Origin: Aselliscus stoliczkanus
Taxonomy: Eukaryota > Chordata > Mammalia > Chiroptera > Hipposideridae
Direction: 5' to 3'
DNA: 64,000 nt
Assembly (NCBI GenBank): GCA_033961575.1
Contig: CM066732.1
Coordinates: 55,354,501-55,418,500, forward strand
Positions 32,977 to 43,690 of this stretch are shown one piece after another (position 1 is the stretch's first letter; each line of letters opens with the position of its first letter). A program made the translations under genes and the position numbers. The notes under the pieces were generated by a model. It was not told the origin of the DNA and searched no databases. It saw nothing but the letters and a program-made list of their open reading frames with translations.

Positions 32977-33889
32977 ATCTCAAAGGATTTGCAACAAAAT
33001 ATGATCATTATATGTGGGTAGCGAGTTAAAGACGTTCTCACATTTTCCCTTGTCTGTTTCATCTGAATTTTCTCCATTATGCTCAATGACAATACCCTAT
33101 GTTAGCAATAAGGGCACTCACACAGAAGAATGCGAAGCTCCCCAAAGCCAAGCCTGTGCGGTCCAAAGCCGTCTGCTGCCTTCTTTCTGCGCTAAGCCGC
33201 ACGCTCACGCTCACGGGCGCTCTTCCTGTTACGTGCACGCAGCAATGCATCATCAGAACTGCATCTGAAGTCACACCCCTGGCCACTGGGCTGTCAGGGA
33301 TTAAGATGGGTGTTTCTAAATTCTGGGGGACGGGCTACCTATTGAGCCGTAGGTAGTGCCTGCATTTTGTTACCCGTGGTGACAGCTGCCAATGTGTGAG
33401 TGAATGTGAAATGTCAAGTTCTCTGGCACCATTCCTGGAAGAATCTGTAATTTACCCGCTCCGTCATGTCACTCTCTGAAGCATTGCCTGGGAGACAGGC
33501 TGTGACCCACCTCAGATCTTGGCGGAGTTTTCTTTGAGGTCCTCTGAAGGCCACATTCCCATCAGGGTACTTGGGTGGGGACCATCGCACCCATTTTCTC
33601 TTGAAATGCTCCAGATTTCTCCTGGGAAAGTGAAAGGTGTCTTTGTCGACGTCGTGTTTTTTATGCCTGCGTTTCTGGGTGAAATCCCATGAAGACACGA
33701 AGCGTGAAGTGAGGGGTGCTGTTCACCCCTCCCATTTTAAACCATGATAAAGTGGCAGGAGCCCTCAACAACCAGGAGGAAGAGACGCCTGGGGAGTGGC
33801 AGGAGTGAGCAGAGTGACAGCAAGCAGCTTTGGATCTGCCGGAAGGCTCGGAGGTGCCTGCCATTTTCCTTTCTCTTTTTAAACACCAC
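32977..33889. other. Unassigned unique sequence
   Basis: No gene or clear repeat recognised; mixed composition. Confidence 0.45.
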
Positions 33890-34040
33890 TGTAGTCAACA
33901 GAGCCACCTAACCCAAGGCAGCGTGTGCTACTCTTTTTCAATTGCTACAAATGAAATGCATAATTAAACGCCATAAATTCAAAACTGACACACGGATGAT
34001 CCTACTACCTGATCAAACAAAATAAGTCACTCCGAAATGT
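33890..34040. promoter_or_regulatory. Candidate conserved non-coding element
   Basis: Short AT-rich block with TTTTTCAATTGCTAC, GCATAATTAAACGCC, ATAAATTCAAAACTG and CCTGATCAAACAAAATAAG. Repeat-free, bounded by GC-rich DNA. Confidence 0.4.
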
Positions 34041-35394
34041 GGGGAGGCAGGAGGTTCATTCGCAGGTGAACACGCAGACCGCGCGTTGAGGGGCTGCAGC
34101 CACACCCAGCACCTGACAGGCTGCCTGCAAACCCCTGCGCCTGGAGCCCTTGCTCAGCCCCCACCTGTGTGTCCTGGGGTGTGAGGGATGCAGGCAGGAC
34201 ACCCGCAAGCTCCAAGCAGCCAGCTCCCAAACAAAAAGTGTCTGGGTCAGACATGCATGACTGGCCAACTAGTCAAACAGCTGGACAGTGAGATGGCAGG
34301 ATGATGGGAGGGTGGGGTGAGCGCGGACAGGCTGTGACTGGGTTGCAGGCTGCAGGCTCGGAACCACTGTGCTCTGGACGCGCCAGCAACGTTCATTCTG
34401 AATGACTGACTCACCAGTAATGTCCACTCACCTCATTATTTAATAGGCTCTGAAGCCTCTTCAGTCCCGATTGCGCTCTTAAATGCTCTTAAACTCACAC
34501 GTCCGTGGGACGCGTCCCCTCGGACACACCATCAGCACTTCAGCCGGCAGCTCATGACTAAACTGATTGACCGCTGGCTTGGCCAATGGGAGAGAGAGAG
34601 ACTAGAGCTACCCATCCGGACACGACTGGACTCTGAGCCCACAGAGCAGCTCCGAACCGTCAGTGGGCTGTCCTGGGACCCTTCTCATTTATCTGTCCCC
34701 AGTCTGCCTCCTGCTGTCATCAGAGATGTCTTTGTAAACATGGGCTAGCGATGCCACCCTCCCCTTGGAATGCTCGCTGACTCGATCCCAGCCGTTTTCA
34801 CGTGCCCGTGGAGGACCCCCTGACACTGTAGAAGGCAACAGTCAAGCCACAGGGCTGTAGCACCCCTCTGTCCACCTGCCGCCCGGGCCCGGAGAGAAAA
34901 GCTGTGCTTGAGCTTCAGGGGTCCACCTGACAAGGGCTTGAATGTGGCGAAGTGTCTTTCCTGGCCATTGTCCACTTGTCACGCCCCTGTGTCCTGAGGC
35001 TCAGCTCTGTCCACAGCCCCATTTTGGCCATCTCAGCCCAGGGACAGCACCGACAGCAGGGCCAGTTGGTGCAGCGGCTGTTCACCTGTTTGGTTACCTG
35101 GCAAGACTGAGTGGCTTGAGGCTGGGACCCTTCTTGACCTACTTTGGCACTTTGTCATCATCCAGCATGGAAATTCCGGAGACTCCAGAAGTGTTTGTTG
35201 AATTCAAAAAGCTCTGAAGCAATTATCTGGGCAACACAGACAGGAGAGGGCTATCGCTCGTGTGTGCAGCACCCGGTGATGGAGGCTGCTTCCCGACACG
35301 GGAATGACGCACCTGGTACGTGCCTCCCACCCCTCACTGCTCACCTGGGCCAGACAGCCTGCAGGAAACCCGAAGTCTGCAGAAACTTGAGGCT
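34041..35394. other. GC-rich unique sequence
   Basis: No exon or repeat recognised. A TGATTGACC variant of the PBX motif occurs at 34563-34571. Confidence 0.45.
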
Positions 35395-35540
35395 GTCAGC
35401 CTGTGGCTCTGTCAATCACAGGCTTTCACCAAGGCTGATTCATTAGTGGGGTAAGAAAGCCTTTAAGAAAATGTTGTCAGAAAGAATCAATCAACTTAAA
35501 CATTTTAAAGTAAAACGTGCGTCAGTCACCATGGCAAGGC
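35395..35540. promoter_or_regulatory. Candidate regulatory block with PBX/PREP decamer
   Basis: CTGTCAATCA at 35409-35418 is a perfect complement of the PBX-PREP decamer TGATTGACAG. It sits between CCTGTGG and CACAGG arms and is followed by GATTCATTAG, GAATCAATCAACTTAAAC and ATTTTAAAG. Repeat-free. Confidence 0.45.
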
Positions 35541-35802
35541 TTTCATACTGCAGGGCATTCCCTCCCGGTCTGCAGTGGGAGCCCTGGGAGCGAGGCTGTC
35601 CTAAGGCCTGGCTGGCCCTGGGGCATGGGCAGGGGGACATCAGCCCGGAGCCTGGGTGCCGAGGCCCACGGACAAGGGCTGCACGTCTCCGCTCGTAGAA
35701 GGGACGATGTTGTTTCACGTCCTTCATGACTCACGGCACAATAAAATGATGATTTGGTCCTGTTTTCTGGCTGGCGTTGGAGTGTCTTTCATTGATTCTT
35801 GG
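35541..35802. other. GC-rich unique sequence
   Basis: Nothing recognised. Confidence 0.4.
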
Positions 35803-35835
35803 AGGAAAGGAAGGAAGGAAGGAGGGAGGGAGGGA
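35803..35835. repeat. (GGAA)n/(GGAG)n tract
   Basis: A pure purine run of GGAA units passes into GGAG units. Confidence 0.93.
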
Positions 35836-36537
35836 CCTTTAACGGCGCTGGGCCTTTTCAGCACGTGTCACTTGGTTCTCAGAGTGGCCCTCCAGGCCAG
35901 TTACTGTAGTCTCTACATCTGCTCTTCAGAGATGTCGTGGTGCTTCCTTACGGCCGTGCGGCCTGGCAAAGGCGTCCTCACAACCTGCACTGACTTCCGT
36001 CACATTTTTGTAAAAGGCAAAACAGAAGAAATAAAGACCATTAAATAAAAGTAGAAATGCTTCCCTTAGCATGCAGTATCTTTCCAGGCCCAATAGGATG
36101 GAACAGACCAACCTTGAAAGCGAGTCTGGGGTGGGAGGTGAGGCGGTAACGGGGTGAAGGGAGGTGCGGGGCAGACATGCCGGGACAGCGCGATGGGGCG
36201 TGGCTGCTGTGAGCTTGTCTCCGGTCCAAAGTCCATGCACCAGAAGCTTCGAAAGGCCAAAAAGCAAACTGTCAGAGAATGGTGCAAAGGAAGGTTTACT
36301 GATGGAGAAGGTGGGAGCCCTAGAGGCGCCTCAGACCCATGCTGCTCGCTGGACCTGGTCAAGGGTGTTGAAGGTTTCGGGGGCCAGGTGTGTGCTGGCG
36401 GCAGTGTTACTTGGCAGACCTGGGAGCCTGACGGTTTACGGTAAAGGGGCGTCAGCCCCGAATTCCTGGACAGCGGACCCTCCGCTTCTGAGAGGTTCCG
36501 GTGTTCAAGTTCTGGACGTGTCGGTCCTTTGGTTCCA
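35836..36537. other. Unassigned unique sequence
   Basis: No gene recognised. A weak reversed-MIR likeness exists at about 35868-35945 but is too degraded to call. Confidence 0.4.
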
Positions 36538-36560
36538 TGTGTGTGAGTGTATGTGAGTGT

Positions 36561-36603
<43 letters not shown>

Positions 36604-36607
36604 AGGG

Positions 36608-36641
<34 letters not shown>

Positions 36642-36642
36642 G
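36538..36642. repeat. (GT)n microsatellite in two blocks
   Basis: Two long GT runs are separated by ATGAGGGAGTGTGAG; interruptions such as GTGAGTGTATGTGAG mark the left edge. Confidence 0.97.
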
Positions 36643-36859
36643 TGGGGCGATTGGTTCCGGGTGCAGCTGGAGGTCACATTGGTCTCCTGGGCGCTCACTT
36701 TGGCTGCATGGCCTGCGGTCTAGGTCTGCTGTCTCTGAAAAGCAGGTCAGTGTCTCCTTCGCTGGTTCTGTGGTTACAGACTCAGCCAGCAGGGCTCTTA
36801 CCTGGGCCAACAGCCAAGGGCTCTCCAGAATAGCTTTTCTTGGGTGGAAGTTAGTTAAT

Positions 36860-36868
36860 AAATCCAAG
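36860..36868. repeat. Probable target duplication of twin-primed L1, left
   Basis: AAATCCAAG matches AAATCCAAAG just after the L1 poly(A) tail at about 38192-38201. The short, slightly imperfect match makes this a likely, not certain, duplication. Confidence 0.5.
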
Positions 36869-36870
36869 AC

Positions 36871-37820
36871 GATGGCAGTATTGTGGTTACCAATTTGTGC
36901 TGTCTAATCCTCTACCTTCTCCCTTATCCCCACCTCCTTCCCAACTAGCCCTCATCAGTTTTCCTCTATATCACTGAGACTATTTCTGTTTAGTTTGTTC
37001 ATTTATTCTGTTCTTTAGATTCCACATATAAGTGAGATCATATGGTATTTGTCTTTCTCTGACTGACTTATTTCACTTAACGTAATAGTCTCTAGGTCCA
37101 TCCATATCGTTGCAAATGGTACGATTTCATTCTTTATAGCGAAGTCATATTCCATTGTGTAAATGTACCACAGTTTCTTAATCCAGTCATCTACTGATGA
37201 GCATTTCGATTGTTTCCAAGTCTTCGCTATTGTAAATAGCGCTGCAATGAACATAGGAGTGCATATATTTTTTTGAATTAGTGTTTTGGATTCCTCTGGG
37301 TAGATATTAAGAGTGGAATTGCTGGGTCATACGGCAGTTCCATTTCCAGTTTTTTGAGATACCTCCATACTGACTTCCATAATGGCTGCACCAATCTGCA
37401 GTCCCACCAACAGTGCAGCAGGGTCCCCTTTTCCCCACAGCCCCGCCAGCACTTGTTGTTTGTTGATTTGTTGATGATAGACATTCTGACTGGAGTGAGG
37501 TGGTATCTCATTGTGGTTTTTATTTGCATTTCTCTGATGATTAAGGAGGTTGAGCATTTTTTCATATGCCTGTTGGCCATCTGTATGTCCCCTTTAGAGA
37601 AATGTCTCTTTATGTCCTCTGCCCATTTTATAAATTGGGCTGTTTGTTTTTTTTGGTGTTGAGTTTGATCTGTGTTTTATAAATTTTGGATATAATCCCT
37701 TATCAGATATATCGTTGGTAAATATCTTCTCCCATTCAGTGGGCTGCCTTTTTGTTTTACTGATGATTTCCTTTGCTGTGAGAAAACTTTTGAGTTTGAT
37801 GTAATCCCATATCTCTGTAT
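36871..37820 (-). mobile_element. L1, 5'-inverted segment (ORF2 C-terminus and start of 3' UTR)
   Basis: Read on the minus strand, the segment runs from the L1 ORF2 C-terminal region into the beginning of the 3' UTR. It encodes fragments such as [19 protein letters not shown] (37580 downward) and, after a frame break, KLWYIYTMEYDFAIKNEI, and ends MISLICGI at about 37015. The order is collinear with ORF2, so this is the C-terminal cysteine-rich region in antisense. It joins at about 37820 to the sense 3' UTR. Confidence 0.88.
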
Positions 37821-38194
37821 AGCCATGGGGATATGAAAGACAGTTTGGGGAATATAGTCAATAATGTTGTAAAGATTTTGTAGGGTGTCAGATGGGCCCT
37901 TGTCTTATCAGGGAGCCCACTTCATGGACGGTGTAGATGCCTGACCACCACAGTGTACACCTGACGCTGAAGCTGAATAATATTGAACGTCAACTATAAT
38001 ATTATAATATATATATATATATATTCACAGGAGGTGGAGTACTGCACAGGGAATAGAGTCAGTGGAAATGTAATGGAGCTATATACGATGTCGAAGGGGT
38101 AGCAGATTGGGGGAGAGGGGAATTAACACTTTGTGAGGGGTGCAAATGTCTAACTATTACATTGTTTTGTATATCTGAAACTAATAAAAAAAAA
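37821..38194 (+). mobile_element. L1, sense 3' UTR and poly(A) of the same insertion
   Basis: The sense order GCCATGGGGATATGAAAGAC, TTTGGGGAATATAGTCAATA, ATGTTGTAAAG, GGTGTCAGATGGGC, CTGACCACCACAGTGTACACC and CTGAAACTAATAAAAAAAAA is the tail of an L1MA-like 3' UTR. It contains a local (TA)n run at about 38002-38023. It begins at the same consensus position (around GCCAT) at which the inverted part ends at its outer edge, the hallmark of twin priming. Confidence 0.85.
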
Positions 38195-39060
38195 TCCAAA
38201 GCCAAATTATACTTTGAGGTAAAAAGGAAATTTCTTGAAACTTATAATACATCCCCGCTGACGGAGTGAAAGAACGTAAGTGGCTTCGCCTTGTATTTGG
38301 TCTCCTGGGAACTCAGATCGCTACATGGGAGCTAACCAGACATGGGAGGCCTCAGGGGCTCCGGAGGAAAGCCTGCTGTGCCCCCCAGGAGACCCCCTCC
38401 AACACCTGCCCTGCCAGCCACACTCGGCCACTGGGATCAACGCGGCCCAGATTTTGACGTTTGCTCAACAGCCAACACCCTCAGCAACAGAGAACCCAGC
38501 GGTGCCCACGCTCGTCAAAGCCGGAAGGGAGGCTTGGGAGGGGGCAGTGACAAGGAGAGGAAAGCAGAGGCAGTGACATCGAAGGGCTCAGCGTGGGAAC
38601 ACCTGACACTCCCCACCCCTCCCCCGTGGTTTTAATAAAAAACATTAAAGCATTTTCTTCATAGATTTTCACGAGACAGTCCAGAATGTCTTCCCGGCAA
38701 GTCACTTTCGGGGACCGACATGTTCGGCGTGTCCACAGAGCCGCAGAGGCCTGCACACGCCTCCTCCCCGCCCGGCCGCACCTGAAATGCCCTCCCCTCT
38801 CGGCGCTGCTGGGGTTTCCAAGGGGCTGCAAGCCTCTGTGGTTGCCACAGCCTCTCTTGACCTCATGAGGACATGGCACAGTGTCTACGTGCTTTTGGAA
38901 ATGGGGACAGTGGTGGTAGCAGGGACAGTCAAATATCTATGATATTTACATTTCAATTTATAGTGAATTAGAGTTATTTTAATCATTCATTTTATTTTTT
39001 CAAAAATTGCCATAATAGCTGGAAGCCCCATTGGTTGTCTTATGTGTCAACACACATGTA
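38195..39060. other. Unassigned unique sequence
   Basis: GC-rich in the middle, AT-rich at both sides; no gene or repeat recognised. Confidence 0.45.
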
Positions 39061-39118
39061 CGTGCACACACACACACACGTGCACACACACACACACGCA
39101 TGCACACACTCACACACA
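39061..39118. repeat. (CA)n microsatellite with CGTG/CGCATG interruptions
   Basis: CA runs are separated by ACGTGC and ACGCATGC while keeping purine-pyrimidine alternation for most of the length. Confidence 0.95.
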
Positions 39119-39354
39119 TTTCTATTGTACCTGATTCTTTTTTAAGCACCCTGGAGGCTCAGAAGTGAAAAGGAACTTTACGTTACATAAATACTCTTCA
39201 AGCCCTTTGTAAAGAAAAGGGTTCCTGCCAATTGGCCCCCTCCATCTACTTGGTCACTTCTAACAACGGGAAACTCACTTCTTCTAGAAACAGCAGGTTT
39301 CCTTTTTCAACAGCTGACTGTTGGATTTGACATAAAGACGAACTAGAAATATGT
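39119..39354. other. Unassigned sequence
   Basis: Nothing recognised. Confidence 0.4.
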
Positions 39355-39570
39355 ACTGAATTCCTTTCCTGCTCTAGGCCCTGGACTAAGCCCCACACAC
39401 ATAGTATCTATTCCAACTGTAACGGCGGCTTTACGAGGAAGGGATTATGCTACAGGAGAGGAAGCTGATGCACGGAGAGACAATGATCACACTGTTAGTA
39501 AGTGGTCATCCGGGATTTGATTCCAGGTCTGCCAATTTCCAGGTCTCAGCCTTGAGCCCTCACGTTGAGC
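39355..39570 (-). mobile_element. MIR-family SINE, reverse orientation
   Basis: Plus-strand order GCTCTAGGCCCTGGACTAAG, GGAAGCTGATGCACGGAGAG, TCACACTGTTAGTAAGTGG, GGGATTTGATTCCAGGTCTG and CTCAGCCTTGAGCCC follows the reversed MIR consensus including the ACACAGCTAGTAAGTGGCAGAGC-type segment. Confidence 0.65.
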
Positions 39571-39624
39571 CCATCCGTCCGTCCTCTGCATAGGACAAAG
39601 CGAATCCCTCTCGCCCTGGGTACT

Positions 39625-39770
39625 CGGCAGGCTTCTCCAGAGAAACAGTGCCGATAGGGCACACATATCTGTAAGGCGAGCTTTCCTGCGGGAACTGGCT
39701 CGCGTGGTTATGGAGCCCGCGGTCTGAGGTCTGCAGCTGCAGACCAGGAGAGCCGGACCCTTTGTCAGGA
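39625..39770 (+). mobile_element. Old interspersed repeat, same family as 12355-12840
   Basis: CAGGCTTCTCCAGAGAAACAG, TGCCGATAGGGCACACATAT, GGAACTGGCTCGCGTGGTTA, TGGAGCCCGCGGTC and AGACCAGGAGAGCC reproduce the 5' portion of the repeat noted at 12.4 kb (GGGTTCTCCAGAGAAACAG..GGAATTGGCTCA). The 3' portion is lost. Confidence 0.5.
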
Positions 39771-40059
39771 CCCGCACAGGCTGGCGCTCAGGGGGCTGCA
39801 ACAGTGTCTGGTTCTGGTAGCAAATGCATGACTGTGCCTCCGCGCCGTGGTCTTCCTGGGGCCACGCCAGGGTCAGGACGCCGGAGCGCGCCACCTGTGC
39901 CGCTGCAGTGTCTGCCCGGGGCTGGCTCTGGAGAAAGGCAGGCGCTGCGCGCCCTTCCACAGCCTGGGGGTGCTAGTGGGCACCCCCACCTCAGATGGCT
40001 GGGTCCACCGGTGTTTCGCTTGATGCTGCCGAACTGCTTGCAAGACAGTTTCTTTGAGC

Positions 40060-40455
40060 TTCCTTCCCCCTCTGTGGAGCAGGGGGGTAAGTCAGGGAAA
40101 GCTTTTATGTGGCTGCTCGTTTCCAAATGCTCCTCTGTGATTGACAGCTCTGCATTCAGCTCCCCATTATGGCACCTGCAGATAATGAGATATCTTGAAA
40201 CCGGAATTTCCAGCGCCTGAGCCTGCCAGGAATATTATCATCAGTGTTCTAGCAAGCCATTCCTGCTACACACATGACCTCTACAAATTTGAAATGTCAA
40301 AACACAGCCAGGAGCTCAAACCAAGGCCACCGGGTCCAGTGGCTATTGGCTCTGAATGTAGAGGAAGGAGGCCTTTCTCTCCGGAGAATTATGGATTACC
40401 AGAAAATCGTGATCTTTCATTAACCTATCTGTGTTTAGAATGTAGATAATGCCTG
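40060..40455. promoter_or_regulatory. Candidate conserved element with PBX/PREP decamer
   Basis: TGATTGACAG is present in full at 40138-40147, plus strand. Nearby are AAGCTTTTATGTGGC, CCCCATTATGGCACC, GCAGATAATGAGATATC, AATATTATCATCAG and CTTTCATTAACC. No repeat landmarks. This is the third perfect copy of the decamer within 7.6 kb. Confidence 0.5.
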
Positions 40456-41311
40456 TCTTTTATCATGCGCGGAGCCTGTGTGGGGAGACCGGTGGAGGCC
40501 CCGGCGTTCCCCAGTGAGTCTGAGCCTGTGTGGGGCACGTCAGGCCATCAGATCCTTTGTCCTCAGTGGCAATTGGGGGCCTTAATTTTGTTGCTATTAT
40601 GACCACTTGGATCTTGTTATGTCATCAGAGAGGCTCGAAGTGGAGGCACTTGATCCTGAAACTGGAATGTGAACGTCCTCCGAGGCCCCTCTCTGCCGTT
40701 TCCTTCCGCTCGGGGCTCTTAGCACTGGGTGGTGGAGTGCTCACCCTCCGCTCAGGTGAGCTGGCCTGCCGCTTACGAGGGCAGGTGCCCCATATGAGGG
40801 AGAATCAGCACCTCGGGAGCCTACAGGTGCTGTAAGTTCACTGGGCTGTTATGTCACCATGAACGTGGAAAGCAGAGTGCAGAGCAGCTGGGGGGGCGCG
40901 GGGTGGGGGCGAGGCTCAGAGAGCACGCAGCCGGAGTTGGCCTCGTGGACAGTGTGACTTGCAGCCAGGCTTGAACTAGATCGGAGTATGGGTCACAGGT
41001 GGGTGGGTTTTACCTCCAGATGCATCTGCATGGACAAGGACCCAAGGCCTGGAGGCATGTGGCACACTCAGGGGACAGCCAGCTGTGCAGTGGGCATTCC
41101 AGGGTGTCTGGGCACAGAGGGAGGCCTGGCAGGAGCCGTGAAAGGCTTAGCCCACAGCGGAGGGGTGGCCTCTCCTCAACCCCTGACGGCACTTTCTACC
41201 TGCCTCCTCTCTTCCCTACATGTTGCCGATGAACTCCCGGCCTCTGTCAGCCCACCTGGGCCGACCCTGCACCCCGTTTCTAAGGACATACTTGTGAACC
41301 ACCTTGGGCCA
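40456..41311. other. GC-rich unique sequence
   Basis: No exon or repeat recognised. Confidence 0.45.
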
Positions 41312-41398
41312 AATTATAAAATTGTACTGAGATGTAATTGACGTACAACATTACGATAGTTTCAGGTATAATGATTCAACATTTGTATATATAGTGGG
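41312..41398 (-). mobile_element. L1 3' UTR tail fragment
   Basis: GTACTGAGATGTAATTGACG, TACAACATTACGATAGTTTC, AGGTATAATGATTCAACAT match the reversed tail of L1MA/L1MB-type 3' UTRs (ATTGAGATATAATTGACATACAACATT.., in parts). Only about 90 bp remain. Confidence 0.65.
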
Positions 41399-41439
41399 TC
41401 TTTGAATAACATCATCTCATTCAACATCATTTCTTTGTA

Positions 41440-41750
41440 ACACTGATGAAGAAACAAACAAACAAAACGCTCCATTCCTGGCCAGGCCACAGTGGGTGTG
41501 GCGTGTCTGGGGGGGTTTCTCTGGGTCCTCCAGTTCCCTTCCACGCCCCAAAGATGTGCGTGTGAGTTGAACTGGCAATGTCTAAACAGCCCCGTGTGAG
41601 GGAGTGTGGTGGGTGTGGGTGTCCCTGCAATGCGATGGAAGGGCGTCCTGTCCAGGGGGGTCCCCCAGGGCCCAGCTCCACGATCCTGAACTGAAATAAG
41701 CGGGTTGGAAAATTATTATCTGTGTTTTTATTCATCTTTCCCAAATGTCT
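41440..41750. mobile_element. Possible old interspersed repeat, family not assigned
   Basis: The phrases GTGTGAGGGAGTGTGGTGGG, CCTGCAATGCGATGGAAGGG, GCGTCCTGTCCAGGG and CCTGAACTGAAATAAGCGGG, then TTGGAAAATTATTAT, recall a widespread mammalian repeat that I cannot name with confidence. No ends or duplications are visible. Confidence 0.35.
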
Positions 41751-42326
41751 GTATAGCTCACATTTATCTCCATGTTTAATATTGGAAGTGTTTTGGGTCC
41801 CATTTAGAAGTTCGGTGATGTTTTCGTGACCAGAAATATATAGGAACTTAGCTCTGTTTCTATCTATTAGCCTGTGGTCAAATTGGTGTCATTATCTGCA
41901 GTTTTGTTCCAAGTCGCAGATCCCAAGCATCTACCAAGGATGTTAAGTGAGGACGTCCCACGTAGGGCCATGACTGTGACAAGGCAGCAGACACTCCTGA
42001 GAGCACTTCCTCCTGGTCCCAGGGGTGGGCTGAGGATGCAGCCTGGTCCCAGGGGGACAATAAGAACTGGGTCCGTGGTTTGGGCTGGTGCTGTCCTGAG
42101 CGAGGCATGCTGTTTCCAGTGGGACCTGAACGCAGGTCAAATGTACACTTAGCACTGTTGGTGCCACTTTGTCACCGCTGGGACAGCACCTGCCCATGGG
42201 TGATGGTAACGTGGAGGGACAAAGGACAGAGATGGAGTCAGGGAGTTTTCATGCCCATCATTTGGCCCCTGATTCAGCCAGGTCTGAGGTCCAGCTAGAT
42301 TTTACACTCTTAGATTTCACACTGGG
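41751..42326. other. Unassigned sequence
   Basis: No gene recognised. A short local repeat AGCACTTCC/CTGGTCCCAGGGG occurs twice near 42007-42056. Confidence 0.4.
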
Positions 42327-42342
42327 AGATGACAATTTCTTA
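42327..42342. repeat. Probable target duplication of L1, left copy
   Basis: AGATGACAATTTCTTA matches 46210-46225 (AGATGATACTTTTTTA) at 13 of 16 positions. Placement exactly outside both L1 ends supports it being a decayed target site duplication. Confidence 0.65.
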
Positions 42343-42355
42343 AAAAAATTTTTTT

Positions 42356-43035
42356 CATTGAAATATAGCTAACATATAATATTGTACGAGTTTCATAGGG
42401 ACAACATAGTTATTCACCTTTATATACCTAAAGAAGTGATCACCATGATAAGTCCAGCAACCATCTGACACCCTACCACACTATCAGGGTATTATTCTGA
42501 TCTATTCCCTATATAGCAGTACTACATTCCCCATGCTGTACGTTACATCCCCCTGACTTACTAGTTTCGTACCTGGAAATTTGGACCTCTTATTCCACTT
42601 CACATTTCTCCCTTTTTTTAATTTATAAATTACAGTTGACATTCAGTATTATTTTATATTAATTTCAGGTGTACAGCATAGTGGTTAGACATTTATAAAT
42701 TTAAGAAGTGATCCCCCTGACTAGTCTAGTGTCCGCCTGGCACTATACATAGTTTTTACCGTACCATTGACGATACTCCCTATGTTTTACTTTACATCCC
42801 CAGGACTATTTTGTAACTACCAATTTCTACTTCTTAGTCCCTTCACCTTTTCCACCCTGCCCCCCAACCCTCCCTCATCTATCACCCCAGCAAATCTAGT
42901 CCCCATCTGACACCATACATAGTTATTACCATATTATTAACTATATTCCTTATGCTGTACCATACATCCCCATGACTACTGTGTGTAACAATAATTTGTA
43001 CTTCTTAATCCCTTCCCCTTTTCATGTAACCCCTA
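42356..43035 (-). repeat. Triplicated unit in the L1 3' UTR
   Basis: Three related segments follow one another (about 42356-42610, 42615-42850 and 42890-43035). Each carries CCATCTGACACC/CGCCTGGCACTATAC, TATGCTGTAC/TATGTTTTAC, TACATCCCC.TGACTA and a TTCTTA.TCCCTTC.CC block. They represent internal duplication of the 3' UTR, seen in several mammalian L1 lineages. Confidence 0.75.
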
Positions 43036-43079
43036 ACCCTCCTCCCATCTGGCAGCCATCAAAATGTCCTCTATATGTA

Positions 43080-43385
43080 TGAGTTTGTTTCTGTTTTGTT
43101 TGTTTATTTTGTTCCTTAGATTCCACATGTAAGTGATGTCTCACTGCATCTGTCTTTCTCTGCCTGACACTCCACTCAGCACAATACCCTCCAGGTCCAT
43201 CCATGTCACCACAGGTGGCAAGAACCCATCCCCTTCCCTGGCCGAGCAATATTCCACTGTATATATGCAGCACCTCCTCTTCATCCATTCTTCCACTGAT
43301 GGACACCCAGGATGCACATGTCCCCTTGAAGTACCATTTTGGGTTTCTTTGGATAAATACCCAGAAGTGGGATTACTAGGTCCTT
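43080..43385 (-). pseudogene. L1 ORF2 C-terminal fragment
   Basis: Minus-strand translation in shifting frames recovers the L1 ORF2 tail (a CCCACTTCTGGGTATTTATC-type start, a GTGGACGAAGAGGAGGTGC region and an AGAAAGACAGATGCAGTGAG end). It joins the endonuclease fragment at about 43385 without spacer. Non-functional. Confidence 0.75.
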
Positions 43386-43690
43386 CTTTGTCTCATGTTA
43401 TAGCCTTTGTTTTAAAGTCTATTTTGTCTGGTATAAGTATTGCTACCCCAGCTTTTCTTTTTCTTTTTGTTTTTTAGTTTTTATCATTTCCATTTTCATG
43501 AATTATCTTTTCCAACCCTTTACTTTCCATCTCTGTGTGTCTTTCAATCTGAAGTGAATCTCTCATAGGCAGAATCTGTAAGGGTCTTGTTTTTGTATCC
43601 AGTTAGCCACTCTCTGTCTTTTGAGTGGAGCATTTGATCCATTTACATTGAAAGTAATTTTTTATAAATATATAGCTATTGCCATTTTAT
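43386..43690 (-). pseudogene. L1 ORF2 N-terminal endonuclease fragment
   Basis: The minus-strand text encodes recognisable pieces of the L1 endonuclease start, such as NVNGSNAPLKRQRVANWIQK and DTQRWKVKGWKR, followed by a decayed AGVAILISDK-type segment. Stops and frame changes abolish function. The rest of the endonuclease and all of the reverse transcriptase are absent. Confidence 0.8.

Noticed and set aside
37015..37580. Minus-strand open frames with reverse-transcriptase-like protein ends
   Set aside because: They are L1 ORF2 C-terminal remnants inside an inverted, truncated insertion, not a functional gene.
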